This document shows positions 57,749 through 64,000 of a stretch of DNA of 64,000 bases, one piece after another. Position 1 is the first letter of the stretch. Each line of letters begins with the position of its first letter. The translations under genes were made by a program, and so were the position numbers. The notes under the pieces were generated by a model. It saw only the letters and a program-made list of their open reading frames with translations. It did not search any database and was not told the DNA's origin. Origin of the DNA: Bradyrhizobium diazoefficiens (GTDB lineage Bacteria > Pseudomonadota > Alphaproteobacteria > Rhizobiales > Xanthobacteraceae); NCBI RefSeq assembly GCF_018131185.1, contig NZ_JAFCJE010000005.1, positions 124,001-188,000 on the forward strand. Reading direction: 5' to 3'.

Positions 57749-57882
57749 CCGTGCCCCGGACGCGGTGCGGCGCGAAGTGGCGCTCCGCAGAGCCGGGGCC
57801 CATCCATCGACACGCTACAGTACCGCCGACTGGGTCCCGGCTCTGCGCAGCAACGCTACGCGTTGCAGCGCGTCCGGGACAC
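57749..57882. repeat. Intergenic GC-rich repeat
   Basis: GTGCCCCGGACGCGGTGCGG ... GCAGCGCGTCCGGGACAC, inverted at the ends; AGAGCCGGGGCCCAT and GGGTCCCGGCTCT are inner arms. Lies between the convergent thioesterase and LysR genes. Confidence 0.65.
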
Positions 57883-57887
57883 AAGAC

Positions 57888-58772
57888 CTATCCGAACCTC
57901 CACTCTGCCATCTCCACCACGAGATCGACGAACGCCCGCACCTTCGCCGAGAGCAGGCGCGAGGTCGGATAGACGATGTGGATCGGAAGCGCCGGCTGTT
58001 CATATGCCGCGAGCACGATTTTGAGCCGTCCGCGTTTGAGGCCGTCGGCGGCCTGATAGGCCAGCACGCGCGTCACGCCGCCGCCGGCCTCGGCATATTG
58101 CAGCGCCGCGTCGGCACTGTTGCTGATGAAGCGGGGAGACGGCGTCACCTCGATGTCGTGGCCGTCGTGCTGGAAGCGCCATTCCGACCAGGGGCCGAAC
58201 TGGATGGTCTGATGCGCAGGGAGAGCTTCCGGCGTCTTGGGTTCGCCGTGGCGCTTGAGATAGCCGGGCGAGGCCACCACGATCCGCCTCATCTCACCGA
58301 CCTGGCGCGCCACCAGCGAGGAATCGGCGAGATGGCCGATCCGCACCGCGGCGTCGACGGCATCCTCCACCAGGTTGACGAGATGGTCGGAGAGCCGCAA
58401 TTCGCAGGCGACCTCGGGATAACGCTTGAGATAAGCGGTCATGACCGGTCCGACATGCAGCCGGCCGAAGCCGACCGGCGCGGAGACCACGAGCCGTCCG
58501 CTCGGCCGGTTGCGCTCTTCCCGCGCGGAGCCGTCGGCTTCCTCGACATCGGCGAGAATGCGCCGCGCGCGCTCCAGATAGCGCGTGCCGACATCGGTCA
58601 ATCTCACCTGCCGCGTGGTCCGCTGCAGCAGCCGCGCGCCGAGATGCTCCTCCAGCGCCGCGATCAGCCGCGTCACCGCCGAGGGCGAGAGTCGCAGCTT
58701 GCGCGCCGCCGGCGCAAAGCCTCGCAGATCGGCGACGGTGACGAAGACGTGCATGGCTTCGAGGCGGTCCAT
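57888..58772 (-). CDS. LysR-family transcriptional regulator
   Basis: A 294-residue LTTR: HTH MDRLEAMHVFVTVADLRGFAPAARKLRLSPSAVTRLIAALEEHLGARLLQRTTRQVRLTD, then the ligand-binding domain beginning GRLVVSAPVGFGRLHVGPVM. Start ATG 58772; there is no clear ribosome site. Divergent from the flavin-oxidase-like gene at 58894 over the inverted repeat at 58775-58799, hence its likely target. Confidence 0.93.
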   Translation of the reverse strand: MDRLEAMHVFVTVADLRGFAPAARKLRLSPSAVTRLIAALEEHLGARLLQRTTRQVRLTDVGTRYLERARRILADVEEADGSAREERNRPSGRLVVSAPVGFGRLHVGPVMTAYLKRYPEVACELRLSDHLVNLVEDAVDAAVRIGHLADSSLVARQVGEMRRIVVASPGYLKRHGEPKTPEALPAHQTIQFGPWSEWRFQHDGHDIEVTPSPRFISNSADAALQYAEAGGGVTRVLAYQAADGLKRGRLKIVLAAYEQPALPIHIVYPTSRLLSAKVRAFVDLVVEMAEWRFG

Positions 58773-58774
58773 GG

Positions 58775-58799
58775 CATTATTGCATATATCGCAATGATG
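58775..58799. promoter_or_regulatory. LysR-type box between divergent genes
   Basis: ATTGC-N7-GCAAT at 58779-58795 contains the T-N11-A form; with flanks it reads CAT-N-ATTGC ... GCAAT-N-ATG. It begins three bases upstream of the regulator's ATG. Confidence 0.65.
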
Positions 58800-58893
58800 A
58801 AGTGTCAAGCGGCCGGATTGTTCTGGCGGCAGAAAAGCCCAGATTGGTCGTCGAAAGACGTAGCAATGCGCCGGAATTTCAGGAGCCATTCCG

Positions 58894-59514
58894 ATGACGG
58901 CAACTCAGACCTACGCCAGCGATATCGCCTTTTCGCCGGCGGTGAAATCGATCCAGACCCGAAAGGGGTCGCGCGAGGGCTATGCCCATGCCGAGCAGCG
59001 CGGATGGCGCACCGAGGTCGACGAGAACCTCGCGGCGTTCCTGGCTGACGCCAACAGCTTCTATCTTGCAACGGCATCGGCCGACGGCCAGCCCTACATC
59101 CAGCACCGCGGCGGCCCGAAGGGCTTTCTCAAGGTGCTGGACAAGCAGACGCTGGCCTTCACCGACTACGCCGGCAACCGGCAATACATCACGCAGGGTA
59201 ACCTCTCGGAGAATTCCAGGGCGTACATTTTCGTGATGGATTACGCCCATCGCCGCCGCGTGAAGATCTGGGGCGAGGCGCGCGTCGTCGAGGACGACGA
59301 GGCACTGACCACGTCGCTGATGCCAAAAGGCTATCGCGCGCGGCCGGAGCAGGTGATCCTGTTCAAGATCTCCGCGTGGGACACCAACTGCCCGCAGCAT
59401 ATCCCGCAGAAGTTCGATGCGGGTGATGTCGCGGCGGCGCTGGCGGCGAGGGACGCGAGGATAGCGGAGCTCGAGGCGGAGGTCGCGGCGCTGAAGGGAC
59501 AGTCGGCGACCTAG
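58894..59514 (+). CDS. Pyridoxamine 5'-phosphate oxidase family flavoprotein
   Basis: A 206-residue protein of the PNPOx-like split-barrel family: ENLAAFLADANSFYLATASADGQPYIQHRGGPKGFLKVLDKQTLAFTDYAGNRQYITQGNL, with RAYIFVMDYAHRRRVKIWGEARV. The C-terminal helix (ALAARDARIAELEAEVAALK) is a coiled coil. Most relatives bind FMN and reduce or bind small molecules; the true PNPOx role is not implied. GGAG lies nine bases before the ATG. Divergent from the LysR gene. Confidence 0.9.
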   Translation: MTATQTYASDIAFSPAVKSIQTRKGSREGYAHAEQRGWRTEVDENLAAFLADANSFYLATASADGQPYIQHRGGPKGFLKVLDKQTLAFTDYAGNRQYITQGNLSENSRAYIFVMDYAHRRRVKIWGEARVVEDDEALTTSLMPKGYRARPEQVILFKISAWDTNCPQHIPQKFDAGDVAAALAARDARIAELEAEVAALKGQSAT

Positions 59515-60443
59515 ACGGCGGCCACGATTGCGAACTGGCTGTCGCCGTTCAGGCGAGAAAGCTCCATTTGCGCGGGCGCGAGCAGGCCGGCAAGGCGGCC
59601 GGCCTCGAGACGATAGACCATTTGTCCGCGGATCTCGGCGATGCGGCGTCCGGCAAGGCGCCAGAGCTTGTCCTCGATCTCCTCAATCGTGAAATGCCGC
59701 ACATGGAAGCGGAACGACGATTTGTGGAAAGCAAAAGGCAAACCGCTTTCAAGCGGGCACGACAGTAAAATCGGTCCCGCGGTGGCCTTGCCGGCCTGCC
59801 GGAGGAAGTCGTCGCACTCGGTGACGTGCTCGATCGATTCGAAGCAGACCGCGAAGTCGGCAGACGCCGCAGCGAGCTCGAACGGAAAGTAGGCTTGTGT
59901 GAAGACGACGCGATGATCGCCGTAGGATCGTTCGGCCAGTGTGACGGCCGGCGCGGAGCCGTCGATGCCAATCACTCTTGCACCGCAGCGATCGGCGATG
60001 ATTCTGGCTCCGTAGCCGTTGCCGCAAAAGAGGTCGAGACCGCTGGCCGCGTGGGGCGCCGTCAAGTGGCGGCCGAGCCAGCGCGCGGCGAATTCGTAGC
60101 GGGCGGTGTGGTCCCGTCTGACGGCTCCGACCTCATGCGCGGTCTGACGTTCGCCGCTGTCGAGCGAGAGATCGTGGCCGTCGAGCTTGGCCGCCGGATT
60201 ACGCACGAAGCGATCGCCAAGTGCGGTTCGGATCCCGGGCGCAGCGGGATTGATGACGAGTGCGCGCCACAGGTCCGCCTCGGCTTCCTGCGTCAGTCCG
60301 ATATTGGCTCTGGCGATCGAGCGCAGCAGCAGAGCCTCGATATTGGTCGGCTGGCTGCGCAGCGTCGCATCGAGGTGAGCGACCACGTCGGTAAAGCGTT
60401 GCTCTTCCAGCAGCGACAGGACCGAGCTCCAGCTTCCGGGCAT
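59511..60443 (-). CDS. SAM-dependent methyltransferase with TPR-like N-terminus
   Basis: A 310-residue protein. The N-terminal ~80 residues are a TPR-like helical part (VVAHLDATLRSQPTNIEALLLRSIARANIGLTQEAEADLWRALVINPAAP). A class I SAM-binding site follows: GLDLFCGNGYGARII, then RVIGIDGSAPAV and SADFAVCFESIEHVTECDDFLRQAG. ATG 60443 shares one base with the TGA of the upstream gene (TGATG), so the two are coupled. With the KpsC/KpsS-like neighbour, sugar or lipid methylation of a surface glycan is plausible. Confidence 0.88.
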   Translation of the reverse strand: MPGSWSSVLSLLEEQRFTDVVAHLDATLRSQPTNIEALLLRSIARANIGLTQEAEADLWRALVINPAAPGIRTALGDRFVRNPAAKLDGHDLSLDSGERQTAHEVGAVRRDHTARYEFAARWLGRHLTAPHAASGLDLFCGNGYGARIIADRCGARVIGIDGSAPAVTLAERSYGDHRVVFTQAYFPFELAAASADFAVCFESIEHVTECDDFLRQAGKATAGPILLSCPLESGLPFAFHKSSFRFHVRHFTIEEIEDKLWRLAGRRIAEIRGQMVYRLEAGRLAGLLAPAQMELSRLNGDSQFAIVAAV

Positions 60444-61552
60444 CACGCCACCACTCTGTCGATTGCACCAAAGCCCCAATCCGCATTGAGCGCGCGCCGC
60501 AGACGATCCTTCTCCAGTCCATGCGAGAATTCGGGCAGGCTGTGGCTCTCATCCAGCAGACAGTGCCACGTCTGCGGGCTGTACCAGCCGGCGCTCTGCG
60601 GGACCGCATCGCCGAATCCGCCGTCGGTGCCGGGGGCGCCGGTGCCGAAGCGGTAGAGCGGCGGCTTCAACGCGATCGTCCGCTTGCCGAACAGCTCTGC
60701 CTCGACGAGGCCGCTCGAGTTCAGTGCGCAGACGGTCTCGATCTCCGGCTGCGCAAGGAGCTGGTAGAGGTTGAGGTCGGTCCAGCCGACCGAGCGCAGG
60801 CTCTTGATGGCCTTGCGCGCCGCCGAGTGCGGCTGGTCATAGGGGTGCGGCTTGAACAGGACCGCCGACGAGCGCACCGACAGCTCGATCAGGTCTGAAA
60901 GATAATCGCCAAGCTGAACGAAGCGTCCGGTCTCGAGATCGAGCGCCGCACGGTCGTCCGGAACCTGCCCGAGGATGAGGGTGGTCCCGGGCCTGAGATT
61001 CAACGGTGTCATGAAACTCGCCTTGCTCCTGACGAAGCCGGCGCGGAGTACGGCGTCGCGGAGGTCGAGCAAGTTGTGCAGCAGCATCCGATGGATCGAA
61101 GCCCGGTTGGTGCGGGCCGCGAACACCACATCGTCGAGGAAGCGGACCGGATAGAGGATCAGATCGATGACGGCGATTCCAGCCTGGTCCAGCAGCCTGC
61201 ACATCAGATCCGGCAGTTCGTAGCCGACCACGGTCGTGCCGCGAAACAGCTCGGTCACGGCGTTCGCGACCCCGGCGGGCAGGGTCTCGAGCGACAGGAG
61301 CTTGCCCCATCCTTCCATTGTCAGCGGCAAGCCGGCCTGCTCGTACAGATCGGGCGTGTGAAAATAGTGATGGTCCCCGCGTAGCCGCGCATCCCACGAC
61401 GCCGTGCCGACCTGCCATCCGCCGAGCCGCGCAGCGGTGCCGACGATGCCGTCGAGCCAACGGACGTGCTTCCAGGTTCCGCTTTCCCAGGTCGTTCCGA
61501 CCAGATAGGGCCGGAAGAGATCAGCGGTCAGCGTCAATCGTGGAGCGGTCAT
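60443..61552 (-). CDS. KpsC/KpsS-like capsule glycosyltransferase
   Basis: A 369-residue protein with GT-B/Kdo-transferase-like features: TTLILGQVPDDRAAL (compare GQVEDD of KpsC), VLFKPHPYDQ, and the C-terminal ETVCALNSSGLVEAELFGKRTIALKPPLY nucleotide-sugar-binding region. KpsC and KpsS add Kdo during capsule assembly. Start ATG 61552 is preceded by GAGG; GTG/ATG at 61567/61564 lack one. No kps export genes are adjacent. Function by family: transfer of a sugar acid to a lipid or polysaccharide; exact reaction uncertain. Confidence 0.72.
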   Translation of the reverse strand: MTAPRLTLTADLFRPYLVGTTWESGTWKHVRWLDGIVGTAARLGGWQVGTASWDARLRGDHHYFHTPDLYEQAGLPLTMEGWGKLLSLETLPAGVANAVTELFRGTTVVGYELPDLMCRLLDQAGIAVIDLILYPVRFLDDVVFAARTNRASIHRMLLHNLLDLRDAVLRAGFVRSKASFMTPLNLRPGTTLILGQVPDDRAALDLETGRFVQLGDYLSDLIELSVRSSAVLFKPHPYDQPHSAARKAIKSLRSVGWTDLNLYQLLAQPEIETVCALNSSGLVEAELFGKRTIALKPPLYRFGTGAPGTDGGFGDAVPQSAGWYSPQTWHCLLDESHSLPEFSHGLEKDRLRRALNADWGFGAIDRVVA

Positions 61553-61672
61553 CGAGCCTCGCATCACGCATTAACGTGCGAGGGAAGAGATTCAGGCGCG
61601 ATGAGTTCGGGCGGGGCCGGCGGGAGTCTCCGCGAATTCATCCAGCCGAGATAGCGCGCGCCCCGTCAACGC

Positions 61673-61752
61673 CGTCATTGCGAGCGCAGCGAAGCAATCC
61701 AGAGGATTTCCGCGGAGGGATTCTGGATTGCTTCGCTGCGCTCGCAATGACG
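61673..61752. repeat. Dispersed palindromic repeat, copy 2
   Basis: CGTCATTGCGAGCGCAGCG ... CTCGCAATGACG, close to the copy at 10004-10089; the inner AGCAATCCAGAGGATTTCC and GGGATTCTGGATTGCTTCG halves pair. Confidence 0.85.
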
Positions 61753-61796
61753 AGGAGGAAAGAGCGTGAGCCTAGCTGTCACCGCCCAGCACGAAA

Positions 61797-62528
61797 TCAG
61801 ATCGCGCTCGTGCCTTCATGCTGAAAGCCGAGATAGCTTGCCGCAACGCGCTCGTTCGCGGCGATGTCGCTGGCCTTGCCGTTCAGCACGAACTCGCCGA
61901 GCTCCATCACATAGGCCTGGTCCGCGATCTTCAGGGCGGCCTGCGCATTCTGCTCCACCAGCAGCACCGAGACGCCGCTGGCGCGCAACTCCGTGACGAT
62001 CCGGAAGATGTCGGCGACGATGATCGGGGCAAGGCCGAGGCTGGGCTCGTCCAGCATCAGGAGCTTCGGCTCGCCCATCAGCGCGCGGCCCATCGCGAGC
62101 ATCTGCTGCTCGCCGCCGGAGAGCGTGCCGGCGAGCTGCTTGCGCCGCTCCTTCAACCGCGGGAACAGCGTGTAGACGCGTTCCATCGAAGCCTTCGCCT
62201 TGCTTCGCTCGATGCGGAAGGCCCCCAACTCGAGATTGTCTTCGACATTCATGGTCACGAACAATTCGCGGTGCTCCGGGACGAGGCCAAGTCCCATCGC
62301 GACGCGATCCTCGATGTCGAGCCGGGCGAGATCCTGGCCGGCAAAGGTGACGCGGCCCTTCAGCGGCAGGATGCCCATGACGGCTGAAAGCAGCGTGGTC
62401 TTGCCGGCGCCATTGGCGCCGACGATGGTGACGATCTGGTTCTGGCCGACCTCGAGCGAGACCGAGCGCACCGCCTCGACCTTGCCATAGGCGACATGGG
62501 CGTCGGTGACGGACAACAGCGCGCTCAT
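61797..62528 (-). CDS. livF: Branched-chain amino-acid-type ABC transporter ATPase LivF
   Basis: A 243-residue ATPase: Walker A GANGAGKTTLL, signature LSGGEQQMLAMGRAL, Walker B LLMLDEPSLGLAP and His-loop VSVLLVEQNAQ. It starts in the stop of the livM-livG fusion by a four-base overlap (ATGA). It is the second ATPase of a Liv-type importer for hydrophobic amino acids or aromatic/dicarboxylic acids. Binding proteins at 46738 and 28555 are candidate partners. Confidence 0.95.
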   Translation of the reverse strand: MSALLSVTDAHVAYGKVEAVRSVSLEVGQNQIVTIVGANGAGKTTLLSAVMGILPLKGRVTFAGQDLARLDIEDRVAMGLGLVPEHRELFVTMNVEDNLELGAFRIERSKAKASMERVYTLFPRLKERRKQLAGTLSGGEQQMLAMGRALMGEPKLLMLDEPSLGLAPIIVADIFRIVTELRASGVSVLLVEQNAQAALKIADQAYVMELGEFVLNGKASDIAANERVAASYLGFQHEGTSAI

Positions 62529-64000
62529 GCCGCCACTCCGAGATAGGCCTTGATCACTTCAGGATTTGACTTGATCGTGGCAGGTGTGCCCTCCGCGATC
62601 TTGGTGCCAAAATCGAGCACGACGATGCGGTCGGCGAGGTTCATGACGAACCCCATGTCGTGCTCGACCAGCAGGACGCTCATGCCGCCGTCGCGCAATT
62701 CGCGGAGCAGGGTGGCGAGCTGCTGCTTCTCCATGTGGCGCAGGCCCGCGGCCGGCTCGTCGAGCAGCAACAGCATCGGATCGACGCAGAGAGCGCGCGC
62801 GATCTCGACGATGCGCTGCTGGCCGAGCGAAAGGCTGCCTGCGAGCTGGTGCATCTGCTCAGCGAGGCCGACACGCTCGATCTGGCGGGCGGCCTCCGCG
62901 AGCAACTTGGCCTCGTCGGCGCGGTCGAGCCGCAGCATCGAGGAGATGGGGCCCGAATGGCCGCGCAGATGCGCGCCGATCGCGACATTCTCCAGCACGG
63001 TCATGTCAGGGACCAGCTTGACGTGCTGGAAGGTCCTGCTGATGCCGAGCTTGACGATCTCCTGCGGCGGCGCCTTGTCGACCTTCTTGCCGAGCACCGA
63101 GACCGAGCCCGACGTTGCCGACAGGACGCCCGTGATCAGGTTGAACGTCGTGCTCTTGCCGGCGCCGTTCGGGCCGATCAGCGCGACGATCTCGCGGGCC
63201 TGGACGTCGAAGGAGACGTTGTTGACCGCGACCACGCCGCCGAATTGCTTCCGCGCCTTGTCGACCTGGAGCAGGGCGCTGGACTGGCCGGGTGCGCGGG
63301 CGCGATGCTCCAGTTTCAGCGAGGTGTCGGGCTTCTTGCCACTGGTACGCTCGGGGAAGAACGACATCAGCCAGGGCCAGAGCCCGCCGGGCGCAAGCTG
63401 GAGCAGCGCCACCAGCATGATGCCGAACACGATGGTCTCGACTTGGCCGGAGCCGGGCAGAAGCAGCGGCAAATAGCTCTGCAGCGCCTCTTTCAGGATC
63501 ACGACGATCGCGGCACCCAGCACGCCGCCCCAGACATAGCCGGCGCCGCCGACCACGGCGATGAAGAGATATTCGATGCCCATATGTGCGCCAAACGGCG
63601 TCGGGTTCACCGCGCGCTGAAGATGCGCGTAGAGCCATCCCGAGAGCCCGGCAAGCACGGCGGCGTGGATGAACACCAGGAGCTTTGCGCGCGGCGTGTG
63701 CACGCCAAAGGCTTCCGCCGCGACATGGCCGCGCCTGAGCGCGCGGATGGCGCGGCCGGTGCGGGAGTCCAACAGGTTCATCGTCAGCAGCGCCGAAACG
63801 ATCACGGCGATCCAGATCGCGTAGTAGATCGAGCCGGGCGAGAGCATCTTGAACGTGCCGATCGACAGCGGCGGGATCGCCGAGATGCCGTCGTTTCTCC
63901 CCAGGAATTCCAGCTTGCTGAAGAGATAGAACAGGCCGAGGCCCCAGGCGATCGTGCCGAGCGGCAGATAATGGCCGGAGAGGCGGACGGTGATCAGCCC
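62525..64000 (-). CDS. LivM-LivG fusion (permease and ATPase), 5' end outside window
   Basis: The minus-strand frame is open to the right edge. The N-terminal visible part is LivM-like, with several helices (LSGHYLPLGTIAWGLGLF, YYAIWIAVIVSALLTMNLLDSRTGRAIRALRRG, EYLFIAVVGGAGYVWGGVLGAAIVVILKEALQSYLPLLLPG). The C-terminal ~250 residues are LivG: Walker A GPNGAGKSTTFNLITG, signature SLSLGQQRIVEIARAL, Walker B LLLLDEPAAGL. Such fusions are known in Bradyrhizobium. Its stop overlaps livF. With livF and an external LivH-like permease and binding protein it would import hydrophobic amino acids or aromatic acids. Confidence 0.93.
   Translation of the reverse strand, partial: GLITVRLSGHYLPLGTIAWGLGLFYLFSKLEFLGRNDGISAIPPLSIGTFKMLSPGSIYYAIWIAVIVSALLTMNLLDSRTGRAIRALRRGHVAAEAFGVHTPRAKLLVFIHAAVLAGLSGWLYAHLQRAVNPTPFGAHMGIEYLFIAVVGGAGYVWGGVLGAAIVVILKEALQSYLPLLLPGSGQVETIVFGIMLVALLQLAPGGLWPWLMSFFPERTSGKKPDTSLKLEHRARAPGQSSALLQVDKARKQFGGVVAVNNVSFDVQAREIVALIGPNGAGKSTTFNLITGVLSATSGSVSVLGKKVDKAPPQEIVKLGISRTFQHVKLVPDMTVLENVAIGAHLRGHSGPISSMLRLDRADEAKLLAEAARQIERVGLAEQMHQLAGSLSLGQQRIVEIARALCVDPMLLLLDEPAAGLRHMEKQQLATLLRELRDGGMSVLLVEHDMGFVMNLADRIVVLDFGTKIAEGTPATIKSNPEVIKAYLGVAA

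Overview
The window is a GC-rich chromosomal segment that looks like Nitrobacteraceae/Rhizobiales, most likely Bradyrhizobium or a close relative. Supporting points: a ferritin-VIT1 protein of the MbfA type behind an Irr-like iron operator, a fused LivM-LivG transporter protein, an initiator tRNA with the A29:U41 pair reported for some rhizobia, many short dispersed palindromic repeats between genes, and an unusually large set of acyl-CoA, GST, amidase and aromatic-acid genes. No phage, insertion sequence, integrase or CRISPR array was seen. Species assignment is inference.

Layout. 1-19 kb: the 3' part of an AidB-like acyl-CoA dehydrogenase, a zinc alcohol dehydrogenase, an amidase, mbfA, then a mainly minus-strand run of hydrolytic and detoxifying enzymes (epoxide-hydrolase-like, two MBL-fold hydrolases, a frameshifted beta-lactamase-like gene, GST, FAH-family enzyme, an SDR, CvpA-like, GMC oxidoreductase). 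Next come initiator tRNA-fMet and an HxlR regulator divergent from an ene-reductase/quinone oxidoreductase pair. 19-29 kb: an orphan protein, a large cyclase/ATPase/TPR signalling protein and an exporter operon ordered like E. coli yhiI-rbbA-yhhJ. 28.5-32.4 kb: a periplasmic binding protein divergent from a FadR-type regulator and an acyl-CoA synthetase, with two matching operators in the gap. 32-46 kb: AraC regulator, MFS transporter, MBL protein, an acyltransferase-like/desaturase operon behind a palindrome that covers its -10 box, two WYL-regulator/GST divergons, a TAXI receptor and several small conserved proteins.

46.7-57.1 kb is the most coherent block. On the minus strand lie a TRAP transporter (dctP-dctQ-dctM), a DUF3237 protein, an enoyl-CoA hydratase overlapping a feruloyl-CoA-synthase-like ligase, a 3-hydroxyacyl-CoA-dehydrogenase-like SDR, a 4HBT thioesterase and a Liv-type binding protein; pobA (4-hydroxybenzoate 3-monooxygenase) is divergent. 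The hydratase-ligase operon and pobA share a near-identical operator core, TTATGTWGTATAA. Together they read as uptake and CoA-dependent side-chain shortening of hydroxycinnamate-like acids, feeding 4-hydroxybenzoate to protocatechuate. 57-64 kb: a PaaI-type thioesterase, a LysR regulator divergent from a flavin-type oxidase, a methyltransferase coupled to a KpsC/KpsS-like glycosyltransferase, and livF with the livM-livG fusion running off the right edge.

Start codons were chosen from Shine-Dalgarno spacing and family length; several (GTG or TTG) differ from the longest open frame. Operators and promoters are read by eye.
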